Shown here one piece after another: positions 6,049 through 13,874 of a stretch of DNA of 37,415 nt. Every line of letters begins with the position of its first letter. The first letter of the stretch is position 1. The translations under genes were made by a program, and so were the position numbers. This DNA comes from a virus, in IMG/VR virus record IMGVR_UViG_3300033149_002163, positions 1-37,415 of that record; one strand, 5' to 3'. A model generated the notes under the pieces. It searched no databases. It was given only the letters and a program-made list of their open reading frames with translations, and was not told the DNA's origin.

Positions 6049-6147
6049 CGTTAATAATCCCGTTAATAAATAAATAACGGATGTAAATAAATAATTAACC
6101 GTATCCAGAATACTCTCTCTCTCTCACGCGAAGGCGTGCGTTAATAA
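6049..6147. repeat. Three copies of CGTTAATAA
   Basis: CGTTAATAA occurs at 6049-6057, 6061-6069 and 6139-6147; the last copy includes the stop codon of the hub-like gene. The first two are spaced 12 bases apart, and CCGTTA/TAACGG forms a small inverted repeat around the second. They could be protein-binding iterons or chance in AT-rich sequence. Confidence 0.45.
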
Positions 6148-7232
6148 CTGAGTAGTTCACTGAATAGATATGCTCTGTTCCCTACGGTTAGGTTCACCGG
6201 TCCGGGCTCACCTAGTGGGAAATCAACCGACGTAACGATATGATACCCCGTTCGGTTGACCTCGTCGGCCTCAAAGTAAATACTCCATCCAGGTACGAGA
6301 TGATACAGATCACCAAACGTTACAATCTCGAACACGGATACCTCGGTCTTCTTTCGGCTCACATCACCATACGTTCTTTCCAGGCCCTCATCGGGGTAGC
6401 GTAAGCCGGTATTCTGCGATACCATATCCATGCCCCCATGCACCGCTTGGAACGCGCTGTCTAGGTACTCGAAGTACCGCCCCTCGGGTAGCTCCACTAT
6501 TGCCCGGTTCGCCATGTCGTGCCTACGGCGTATTATCGGCTTGATAACGTCCCCCTCGTATCTGAGCGTTGCCTGTAAGCGGGTGCCATCTAGGAGCGGC
6601 GACTTCTCGCAGTATGCTCGCCCGTTCCACTCCCTGAGATGATACCGCAGCGGGGGATTCGGCGCGGGGCTGTTGTCCCGCATGATGCCGAGTAATAGCC
6701 GTACCCGGTCGCCCCCTGTCTTCCACCCGGACCCCAGGTCGGTCTCAACCTCGGGGGTAATGTACGATTGCGGCACCGAGCCGACGAGCTGCGATATGTC
6801 TAGAGGCTGGCCCGGTATCGCCTGTATAATCTGGGCGATGGCGTCCATGGTAGTTCTGCCCGCCAGCGTTACGTTCTCCGGGGCATCATCGAACCCGAGC
6901 CGGTCCCCTTGAAATATCCGGGTACCGTTGAGCCGTCCCAAGTGCCCCAGGCACTTGATGTTTACCCATATGTCATCATTCTCCCACTCTGGAAGTATCC
7001 ACCCCTTAAAGATGGGATCTCCCACGATAGTATCCCAGGACTGGTAAACTGTTACCTCGCGGCCAGGCCAGATAAGTTGTTCGTGGCCGGCAAGGTACGG
7101 GGTTTGCAGAGCCACTGCGTCCACGGTATCGAGCGCCTTACTGCATGTACCGCGCCAGCCCCAGTGCGATACGTCGTACCCGTCCAGCATTACCTTGAGG
7201 TTGAGCTGCGGCGCGAAGCTGATTACACTCAT
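6141..7232 (-). CDS. Baseplate hub-like tail protein
   Basis: The protein is 363 residues, last gene of the structural block and so at the tail tip by synteny. The N-terminal part (LKVMLDGYDVSHWGWRGTC, HEQLIWPGREVTVYQSW, FKGWI) has the look of the first barrel of a gp27/hub domain: 'G-x-D-V', then 'G-x-E-V-x-x-Y', then 'F-x-G-x-I'. It ends with a strand-rich segment (GWSIYFEADEVNRTGYHIV) typical of the second hub barrel. Hub proteins join the tube to the host-recognition parts. No peptidase motif is visible. GAGGG precedes ATG 7232. Assignment is by order and pattern. Confidence 0.6.
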   Translation of the reverse strand: MSVISFAPQLNLKVMLDGYDVSHWGWRGTCSKALDTVDAVALQTPYLAGHEQLIWPGREVTVYQSWDTIVGDPIFKGWILPEWENDDIWVNIKCLGHLGRLNGTRIFQGDRLGFDDAPENVTLAGRTTMDAIAQIIQAIPGQPLDISQLVGSVPQSYITPEVETDLGSGWKTGGDRVRLLLGIMRDNSPAPNPPLRYHLREWNGRAYCEKSPLLDGTRLQATLRYEGDVIKPIIRRRHDMANRAIVELPEGRYFEYLDSAFQAVHGGMDMVSQNTGLRYPDEGLERTYGDVSRKKTEVSVFEIVTFGDLYHLVPGWSIYFEADEVNRTGYHIVTSVDFPLGEPGPVNLTVGNRAYLFSELLSY

Positions 7233-7244
7233 AGCCAGCCCTCG

Positions 7245-9503
7245 CTAATACGCGCCATCCTCCATGAATAAGACGGCTATCCAGTAGAAGTTCATTACCT
7301 CACCGCCCTTGCGATCTGATTTCAAGCGCACTATGGAGCCCCGCCGCACGGTGCCGTCCAGATTGAACGTCGCCACCTTGCGGCCGTTCTTGATGTCCCG
7401 GAGCGTTACGATGTCGTCAGGCAACGACCCCGAGCTTATGGAATGGGCGTTGTCGCCTCGCAGGGTGATGAGGCGCGGTAACATCTTGGCAGTTATCAGG
7501 CTCCCGCCGTCCTTGAACGTATCGAGTACCGCGTGCTTGATGTCCTCCGGGTCGCTCAGGGCGTCGTAGCGGTCCACTAGGACGCTATCAAGGTCCACCG
7601 TAACCTCTGATACCAAACCGGGGCCTGCCGCCTTATACGTCGTCCATGAGCCGTTTCCGAGGTCGTCGAGTAATGCGAGGCGGCAGGGGGCAGTCGCTTC
7701 GTAGGCGATAGGGTATCCATTCACGATTTCAATGGCGGGTTCCTCGCTGTAAACCCCCAGCATGGCATAATCCAAAATGGCATCGTTGGATGAACCCGCT
7801 GTTTGAATCTTGACCCAATAGCCCGCCTGCCCGTTGATAGTCGATATTGCCGCATCCGTTGGCATAGTGGCCTTGATGATGTGCGTACCCAAAACAGACA
7901 GGCTGAGGTTGCCCTGGCCCGCCAGTAGGCCCGTGAACGTCTTCCATCCCGTCGTAGACCAATACTGGTACGATACGCTCCCCCCGTTCGGGGGCGTGCG
8001 AACCTGCAACCAAAACAGATTCGTGGGCCGCTCTAGGCATAGCAAAAGATTATCACCAGCCACCGAACCGCCTAGGGTTACATCAGTCGCGACCGCATTC
8101 CAGCAATCACCCGTTTCATCGGTGTACGTCGGCGTGCGGTGGAAAAAGGCGCGGAGCGGTGCAAGGTGAAACAGATAGTAGTGATGGGCCGCGTTCGCAA
8201 CGTACCATTCCGACTGTATGCCATTGAGCGTAAACGGGCTACCTGTAACGACCGTCCGGGGACGTACTGCAAAGTTTATCGTTGGGTCGATGCCAGCTAC
8301 CGTTACGGTCGTTGTCGGTATGTCGTGGATGTCCGAGTAAAAGCCCAGATCGATCTCAACGCGGCCCTTGATGTTCTGCGTGCCCTGGTACGGGTATCGG
8401 TGCTTGCGCGCCGCTTCGGTTGACCAGCCCCAGGACGGGTCGTTGTCGGTGGACAATCCCCACTGGTGATAATAGCGCGTTATCGCGCCGCTGGCCGTGA
8501 TGGTTACGGTTATCTCTTGTCCCACCGTCGGCGTAATCGTTGATGGTGTAACCGCCGAGATGGCAGGGCGTACACAGCTTGTACCCTTCACGCTACCCGG
8601 GCCACCGGTTACGTTCGAGTGCGTTGAGTAGTCGTCGGAAGCGCCCCACACGTTCGAGGTTACGACGTTCACCGCATCCTCAATGGCTATGCCGTAATAG
8701 TACGGCGTGCCCTCTGTTACGGTGCCAGTGTCCACATAATTATTCTGACCCTGATTAGTTATCGTGGCCAGTAGGGTAGCTCCTGACATGGCCGGTGAAG
8801 TTGATTTGAATATCTTGTATTGTACAAAATCGTTATCACGGTTCGGCGTCCATGTGAGCATAGGCTCGGTAAGTTCTGCTGGGTTTGGGTACACTTCAAG
8901 GTCAGTAATTGCAGTCGGGGCCAGGTCGTCGTACCCCACCTCGATGTAAGGTTGACGCCATGCCGCCGCATCCTCAGAGGTACCTATTTGGATGTACTTG
9001 TTTGAGAGGATTTCCGATTTCTGGAATAGGCAATACTTCTCATCGTTCCAGGTCCATCCCTCGGCTAGTGGGATCTCAATGTAGAACCAGCCCGTACCAT
9101 TGATATGTCCCGTCCCGAAAATCTCACCGGATGCGTCGCCCCCAGGGCTCGCCCAGTTCGATATGCCATTATAGGTATTCCATGTGGCACCGTCGGCAGT
9201 AGCCGAGCCATTACCCGTACCTTCGGTCCATATATGGTCAGAGTACCTGAGGCGATATTGTTTGAATGGGTCGTCGTTGAACGCCAGCACATAGAAATAA
9301 TACCTGATGTAACGAATGGCACCCGTGCCAGTAGGTTGAGGTGGCATTTCGAGGCGCGTATGCATAGTGTACTGTTTAGGTGTACCTGTTACAATTATCC
9401 CGATATTGCATGATGGCGATACGCCGTAATTGAATGTAGGGTTCAATGAATTAATCGGTGCGTCGTACGTCGTCTTCTTTATCACGCTGTTGATCTGGCC
9501 CAT
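7245..9503 (-). CDS. Tail protein with DNRLRE-like and FN3-like domains
   Basis: The protein is 752 residues. Residues about 1-200 resemble a DNRLRE domain: an opening strand with SLNPTFNYG, then HIWTEGTGNG, DGATWNTYNG, NWASPGGD and a closing strand IQIGTSED. DNRLRE domains are known mainly from cell-surface and extracellular proteins of archaea and bacteria. Residues about 200-290 look like a fibronectin type III domain (APTAITDLEVYPNP, YKIFKST, GTPYYYGIAIED). More beta domains follow. It sits between tape measure and hub, where distal-tail or receptor-binding proteins are coded, so a role in host attachment is likely. No signal peptide. Confidence 0.65.
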   Translation of the reverse strand: MGQINSVIKKTTYDAPINSLNPTFNYGVSPSCNIGIIVTGTPKQYTMHTRLEMPPQPTGTGAIRYIRYYFYVLAFNDDPFKQYRLRYSDHIWTEGTGNGSATADGATWNTYNGISNWASPGGDASGEIFGTGHINGTGWFYIEIPLAEGWTWNDEKYCLFQKSEILSNKYIQIGTSEDAAAWRQPYIEVGYDDLAPTAITDLEVYPNPAELTEPMLTWTPNRDNDFVQYKIFKSTSPAMSGATLLATITNQGQNNYVDTGTVTEGTPYYYGIAIEDAVNVVTSNVWGASDDYSTHSNVTGGPGSVKGTSCVRPAISAVTPSTITPTVGQEITVTITASGAITRYYHQWGLSTDNDPSWGWSTEAARKHRYPYQGTQNIKGRVEIDLGFYSDIHDIPTTTVTVAGIDPTINFAVRPRTVVTGSPFTLNGIQSEWYVANAAHHYYLFHLAPLRAFFHRTPTYTDETGDCWNAVATDVTLGGSVAGDNLLLCLERPTNLFWLQVRTPPNGGSVSYQYWSTTGWKTFTGLLAGQGNLSLSVLGTHIIKATMPTDAAISTINGQAGYWVKIQTAGSSNDAILDYAMLGVYSEEPAIEIVNGYPIAYEATAPCRLALLDDLGNGSWTTYKAAGPGLVSEVTVDLDSVLVDRYDALSDPEDIKHAVLDTFKDGGSLITAKMLPRLITLRGDNAHSISSGSLPDDIVTLRDIKNGRKVATFNLDGTVRRGSIVRLKSDRKGGEVMNFYWIAVLFMEDGAY

Positions 9504-9507
9504 ATCT

Positions 9508-11787
9508 TTATCCTCCCGGTGCGGCCATGCGCCGCCGGTCCGATGCTACTAGGGCGTTCACCATCTCGCGGCTGAACTCCTGGCGCCCCATGTCGTCGCG
9601 GTATCCCGCGTTTACCTGGGGGAATGATAGCGTGCGGTGGTCTTCGTATATAGTCGTACCTGACCCACCACCGCTGAGCGCGCCCCGCATGGCTGGCCCC
9701 TCGGTTATCCGCATGTTGTCCGCGTACCCCCTCATCATGTACTGCGACATATGAACGCCCCACTTGTACGCCATGGCATCGTTGATGGGGTTGTCGAATC
9801 CGATAAGCCCCTTGAGCGCGTCAACTAGGATGTGGCCCATGTTTCGTATCGCGTCCTTGGCCCCCTTGATAAGGTTTTTGATGAGATCCCCACCCCACTT
9901 AACCGCGTCCTTGACGCCTTCCATGAACTTCTCTTTTATCCATGTCCAGAGATTGCCGAGGACGCCCATTATCTTATCCTTAATAGTACCCCAGAACTCG
10001 ATGTACTTTTTAGCCGCACCCGCAGCGGCCTCGCTTGCTTTCTTTCCCCACGCCTTTGCAGCGGTTCCGGCCTCCTTAAATTTCGCACCCACTTCTTTCA
10101 GCTTGCCGCCTATCTCCTTCAATCCAGCCCACACTTTACTACCGGCCGCCTTGACCTTATCCCAATGTTTCACCAGTAGGATAATCACGACGATGAGGGC
10201 GACGATTAACGCGATAATCCATACGAGCGGGTTCGCATAGAGGGCCACGTTCCAGGCCCAGGTTGCCGCCGTAACCAGCCAGGTCGCGGCTGTGCTCGCG
10301 GCTAGGGCAATGGTACTTCCCACCGTAGCGGCTGCGCTAGCCATCTTGGCGCCGATGTTCGCGTTAATGGCAGCGGTGTGGAAGTTGGTTAATGCCAGTT
10401 GCAGCTTCATTAATGCAAGCTGCGCGTATCCCGCCAAGGTTACGGCTGCCGTGGCGATGGCATATCCCGCCAGTACCGCCTTGTTCGCGATGTACGCCGC
10501 CATGTTTGACCACATGCTAGCGGTATCTTTTCGGCGTAATGACGTAATAAGGATGATGCTGGCTATCATCCGTAGCATATCCCCCACGGTGGATAGTATC
10601 GAGCCGCCCACCATCATGATTAGACCGCCCCACTCTTGGAGCGGACCGGGGAGCTTGGCAAGCGCATTATAGTATTTGAGTTGTAATTCAAGGTGCCGCT
10701 CTAGTGCGGGCTGCATACGCTCTCCAAATGCGGCCTTCGCGCCGTCTACCTCGTTTTGAAGTATCTGTAATTGTGCACTCATGGACGAGGTATTAATTGC
10801 GAACGCGGCAGCCATGGCACCCGTGTTATTCTGCATCGACGTAAACGCCTCATCGTAGGTATCTGACAATAACATAATCGTGCTGATACCCTCGCGTGCT
10901 CTGATGTTCGGGAACGCCATGGCAAGGGCGGCGGCCGCCTGGGATTCGGTCATGTCGGCAGTTTGCTTATTCAGATCGTGTACGATGTCGCCGAGGTCAC
11001 GGAACGAACCGTCAACGTTCACCGCCTCAACGCCCATGCTTTTGAGCGCGGCGATTGTCTCGGGTTTTGCCAGGGCTTGCATTACACGGCTCACCCTCGT
11101 ACCTGATTCTGCCGCGTCATACCCGCCCTGCGTCAAGGCAACGAACGCCGCGTATGGAGCTTCGAGGTCTTGACCTGCGAGGCGCGCCGCCGAACCCATG
11201 CGGCCTATCTGAGTGGAGAGGTCTTCGTATCGAGTGATGCCGAGCCGGACGGTTTCAAACTGAACGTCATAAATATGCGTTAGGTCCGTGGCCGCCTCAC
11301 CTGCCGCGTGCTGAGCTTGGATACCGGCCCTGGCCGCCGTAGCCGCATCGGTAAGGCCCGCGCTGGCCGCTCGGGCTGCCAGCTCGGTAGTGTAGAGAGC
11401 TTCGTTCACATCAGTTATACCGGCGCTTAAAACATCGTAGTACGCCGAGCCCAAATCCTCGGCACTTTGCGGCACCCGAGCACTCATAGCTATGAGCGCA
11501 TCGGTAAAACCTTCGATCTGTATCCGCGTTGCTTGTATAAGGCTCCCTGCCTCCGTGGCCGCCCGGTCTATGGCGGTGGCCATGTCGTGCATATCAACGA
11601 CGACCTGCTGGGCTTTCTGGCCAATCATGGTAAGATTAGCGGCCACCATCGACATCGCCGTGGCAATGTTCGCGCCGGTGTTCTGCGCAATGGTTGAGTA
11701 CGACTGCATGGCTGTTTGAAACTGATTGTCTATCTGCCATATCACCCGTAAGGTGCTCTCGTCTATACTGCCGCCAGTGTTGGGCAT
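9508..11787 (-). CDS. Tape measure protein
   Basis: The protein is 759 residues. It has an N-terminal helical region, then the phage tape-measure core (residues about 80-350: SAYYDVLSAG, ARAGIQAQHAAG, PYAAFVALTQGGYDA, MGVEAVNVDGSFRDL), a long hydrophobic stretch at about 400-560 with several strong segments (PLVWIIALIVALIVVIILLV) and an amphipathic Lys/Ala/Gly region after it. It follows the frameshifted chaperone gene, as usual in siphoviruses. By the rule of about 0.15 nm per residue, it predicts a tail near 110 nm. GAGGTGAGACC precedes ATG 11787. Confidence 0.93.
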   Translation of the reverse strand: MPNTGGSIDESTLRVIWQIDNQFQTAMQSYSTIAQNTGANIATAMSMVAANLTMIGQKAQQVVVDMHDMATAIDRAATEAGSLIQATRIQIEGFTDALIAMSARVPQSAEDLGSAYYDVLSAGITDVNEALYTTELAARAASAGLTDAATAARAGIQAQHAAGEAATDLTHIYDVQFETVRLGITRYEDLSTQIGRMGSAARLAGQDLEAPYAAFVALTQGGYDAAESGTRVSRVMQALAKPETIAALKSMGVEAVNVDGSFRDLGDIVHDLNKQTADMTESQAAAALAMAFPNIRAREGISTIMLLSDTYDEAFTSMQNNTGAMAAAFAINTSSMSAQLQILQNEVDGAKAAFGERMQPALERHLELQLKYYNALAKLPGPLQEWGGLIMMVGGSILSTVGDMLRMIASIILITSLRRKDTASMWSNMAAYIANKAVLAGYAIATAAVTLAGYAQLALMKLQLALTNFHTAAINANIGAKMASAAATVGSTIALAASTAATWLVTAATWAWNVALYANPLVWIIALIVALIVVIILLVKHWDKVKAAGSKVWAGLKEIGGKLKEVGAKFKEAGTAAKAWGKKASEAAAGAAKKYIEFWGTIKDKIMGVLGNLWTWIKEKFMEGVKDAVKWGGDLIKNLIKGAKDAIRNMGHILVDALKGLIGFDNPINDAMAYKWGVHMSQYMMRGYADNMRITEGPAMRGALSGGGSGTTIYEDHRTLSFPQVNAGYRDDMGRQEFSREMVNALVASDRRRMAAPGG

Positions 11788-11823
11788 GGTCTCACCTCGC
11801 GTTTATCGGGCCATTCTGTTGGA

Positions 11824-12602
11824 CTATCGGCCCGCTCGCTTCGCGTCCTTGTCTTCGTATTCAGCCCGGATAGATTCTATTACCAGGAGGCGCCGGAGTA
11901 CGTACGGGTCTTGTTCGTCGTACCCTCCGAGGTCGGGGAATTGGTGGAAGGTCCGACACGCCGCATAGACCCGGAAGAGCCAATGGTGCGAGCCGGACCC
12001 CTTGAAGTACTTATGAGCCTCCCTGGCTAGTTTTTTTGTTCTGTGTCCGATACTGCCGTTGCCTTCCTCATCTTGTCGAACTCGTTCCAGATGCCGTTTC
12101 CGATCTCCGGTGCTAGGCCCTCGTCGTCCTTGCCGCCAGCGTCGCCAGCGTAGTAGTCCAGCCACCACTTGCGCGCCGATGTGTGGTCGAGTTCTACGGG
12201 GCCCTCGTCATCGTCGATGGGTTCGGCCATCCTTGCCCTGCGCCGCTCGTCCTCGTCGAAGCCTGGGCCGGAGTGAAGGAGTACCCGTACGATGTCCGGC
12301 TTTACGGCCATCAACGCCGCGTTGACCTTCATGGGGTCAACCTGTCCGAACTTCTCGTTGGCGGTTTCCTTCGCCTTCCTCTCGACCTCGGCGGTCCCGG
12401 CGCTCCGATCTGCGAGCGCGTCGGCCTGTATCTCGGCCACCATCTCGGCTGTCTTTTCCTTCCCGGCTGCCTGGGTTACGGCTTCAAGGTACAACCTCTC
12501 GGCCATGTCCAGGTACTTTAACCCGGTGCGCATTCTCCATTTGTCGCCTACGTTATCTATCAGGGTTTTCGTTCTCATGCGTATGTCCTCCGCTACGGGC
12601 AT
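11824..12602 (-). CDS. Tail assembly chaperone, -1 frameshift fusion product
   Basis: Ribosomes that slip back one base at A AAA AAC (12036-12030) leave the 191-residue frame and continue with LAREAHKYFKGSGSHHW to the stop at 11824, giving about 259 residues. The added domain ends KDAKRAGR. This copies the lambda G/GT arrangement, in which the long form binds the tape measure during tail assembly and the tube protein binds the short form. The second frame has no binding site or start of its own near the overlap, which supports frameshifting. Confidence 0.8.
12027..12602 (-). CDS. Tail assembly chaperone, short form
   Basis: The protein is 191 residues, mostly helical and acidic, ending AVSDTEQKN with its stop immediately after the slippery heptamer. 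It lies between tail tube and tape measure, the fixed position of tail chaperones. ATG 12602 begins MPVAEDIRMRT; ATG 12578 is an alternative. No catalytic motif is expected. The related longer protein is made by frameshift at its last codons. Confidence 0.8.
   Translation of the reverse strand: MPVAEDIRMRTKTLIDNVGDKWRMRTGLKYLDMAERLYLEAVTQAAGKEKTAEMVAEIQADALADRSAGTAEVERKAKETANEKFGQVDPMKVNAALMAVKPDIVRVLLHSGPGFDEDERRRARMAEPIDDDEGPVELDHTSARKWWLDYYAGDAGGKDDEGLAPEIGNGIWNEFDKMRKATAVSDTEQKN
12030..12036 (-). other. Programmed -1 frameshift site A AAA AAC
   Basis: The zero frame reads GAA CAA AAA AAC TAG, so the heptamer A AAA AAC has the X XXY YYZ form in the correct phase and is followed at once by a stop. 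A weak 4-bp hairpin (AGCC/GGCT) lies directly after. The -1 frame continues openly for another 67 codons. Confidence 0.85.
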
Positions 12603-12611
12603 ATTGTTTCA

Positions 12612-12651
12612 GCCAGGGACCGAGCCCGCCCGTTTTCGGTCGGCCCCTGGC
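12612..12651 (-). terminator. Strong hairpin after the tail tube gene
   Basis: GCCAGGG (12612-12618) pairs with CCCTGGC (12645-12651), with inner pairing CCGA/TCGG. It lies 49 to 88 bases after the tube stop and just before the chaperone start. No T-tract follows, so it may be an mRNA-stabilising end or an attenuator rather than a full terminator. Confidence 0.5.
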
Positions 12652-12699
12652 ACGTTGGGGTATCCATCCCTTCTGATGGGGTTGGAGCGTGATGTATGA

Positions 12700-13599
12700 T
12701 TACGCGATAGTTACGAGCGTGCCGGTGAACGGTAGGTCAACGGGTGTTAGCTGGCTCGTTACGTCGCCTGATGTCGTGTCGCTAGTGCATTTCGCGGCCA
12801 TGGTTAGCGTGTGGCTGTCCATGTTCAGGACCAGGTCGGCGCTCGCTGCACCAACCCAGGCAAGCTCCGCTTGGTCTGCCGCCCACACGCTCAGGTTCGA
12901 CTCGAAGGTGAACGAGCCGCCTCGGATGCTTGCAGGTTCCTCAGGGGTGGTCTGCCGGATAGGGTACGATGCCTCCATGCCGCTGTCTATCTTGAAGGAC
13001 CAGGACGCCGTATTATCGACCGGTGAACCTCCACGGGTTACATACGAATCCGTGGAGATTAGCTGGTCGGTGGTAACAGCCGTCGCGTTGCTTCCAGTGC
13101 CGAGGGTCGGGGCCACAATTGCGATAGCCTGGGCCGCGCCCTCCATGGTTATCTCCACATCGCCGCCGTGGTCCACCTTCACCTCGAAGGAGACCCAGAG
13201 CGTGCCCTTGAAAACCCAGTGGTACGTGTTGCCATCGGTGCTTACACCGGCAGCGTGTACCGAATAGTATGTCCGGGCATCTCGCCCGGTGGTTCCGCCG
13301 AGTATCAACTGGGGAAGGTTCGACCAGTTGTAGCCGCCGCTCGATAGCTGAGGCTTGATGGTTACGGAGTATCCGTAACTGACCTCAGCGGAACGGGAGC
13401 TATTCGGCACGGTGGAGGTCGGGATGGCTTCCCCGACGGCGTCCATGCCGTACGCTATCAGCTCTTTGGCTTCCTTGCTCAGCTCTACATTCTGCACTAA
13501 TCCGAACCAGTTAAAGTCGGGATTAGCCGGTGTATCACCCGGCACTACCTCGGGGACGTATTGAGCGCCCCAAGATATGATGTCGTCCTGCATTGGCAT
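12700..13599 (-). CDS. Major tail tube protein
   Basis: The protein is 299 residues, strand-rich, Ser/Thr/Gly/Ala-rich and low in Cys. Early residues carry a helix (SKEAKELIAYGMDAVGEA) followed by VSYGYSVTIKPQL and a long strand KGTLWVSFEVKVDHGGDVEI. The second half repeats the pattern SWSFKIDSGME...GGSFTFESNLSVW, which suggests two tube-like domains. It lies two genes before the chaperone and tape measure. GAGGTGATGAAAA precedes ATG 13599. The hairpin after the gene fits a highly expressed structural gene. The call rests on order and general fold character. Confidence 0.75.
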   Translation of the reverse strand: MPMQDDIISWGAQYVPEVVPGDTPANPDFNWFGLVQNVELSKEAKELIAYGMDAVGEAIPTSTVPNSSRSAEVSYGYSVTIKPQLSSGGYNWSNLPQLILGGTTGRDARTYYSVHAAGVSTDGNTYHWVFKGTLWVSFEVKVDHGGDVEITMEGAAQAIAIVAPTLGTGSNATAVTTDQLISTDSYVTRGGSPVDNTASWSFKIDSGMEASYPIRQTTPEEPASIRGGSFTFESNLSVWAADQAELAWVGAASADLVLNMDSHTLTMAAKCTSDTTSGDVTSQLTPVDLPFTGTLVTIA

Positions 13600-13613
13600 T
13601 TTTCATCACCTCT

Positions 13614-13865
13614 TTACTTCTTGGGGGATTTAGAGCCCCCGCGCTTCTTTGGGTTTTTCTTTTTCGGGGCGCCCGTCTTCCCCGTGTTCACCGTGGCCGC
13701 CTTCCGTATGGCCTCGTCGCTGGCCTCCCGTATCTCGAACCGTTCCAGTTCTGCCTGGGCCGCTTCGAGGCGGGCCTTCAAGCGGTCGTCTTCCGACCGC
13801 TCTTCGAGGCGTTCCTGGAGGTGATCGATGTCGGCGAGTACATGTTCTTTTTTCCTTGCTGGCAT
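13614..13865 (-). CDS. Small charged coiled-coil protein
   Basis: The product is 83 residues: a coiled coil (HVLADIDHLQERLEERSEDD, then RLEAAQAELERFE) followed by a Lys/Pro-rich tail KKKNPKKRGGSKSPKK. GAGGTGTAGAT precedes ATG 13865. It is coded between the probable tail terminator and the tube gene. Its function is unknown; a tail assembly factor is possible from position alone. Confidence 0.75.
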   Translation of the reverse strand: MPARKKEHVLADIDHLQERLEERSEDDRLKARLEAAQAELERFEIREASDEAIRKAATVNTGKTGAPKKKNPKKRGGSKSPKK

Positions 13866-13874
13866 ATCTACACC

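Larger units (their letters stand above)
5760..6140. other. 381-bp control region between structural and small-gene blocks
   Basis: No gene is supported here. On the transcribed strand it starts with a small hairpin (6125-6138), AT-rich repeats, a run of nine T (6018-6026) suited to archaeal termination, then several short GC-rich inverted repeats, and finally two TATA-like elements just before the small-gene block. The sequence CGTTAATAA occurs at 6049-6057, 6061-6069 and 6139-6147. A CT dinucleotide run lies around 6113-6124. This is the best candidate for a divergence of regulation or an origin. Confidence 0.6.

Noticed and set aside
9508-11787. Tail-lysin domain at the end of the tape measure
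   Set aside because: The C-terminal part is amphipathic Lys/Ala/Gly sequence with no NlpC/P60, M23 or transglycosylase motif.
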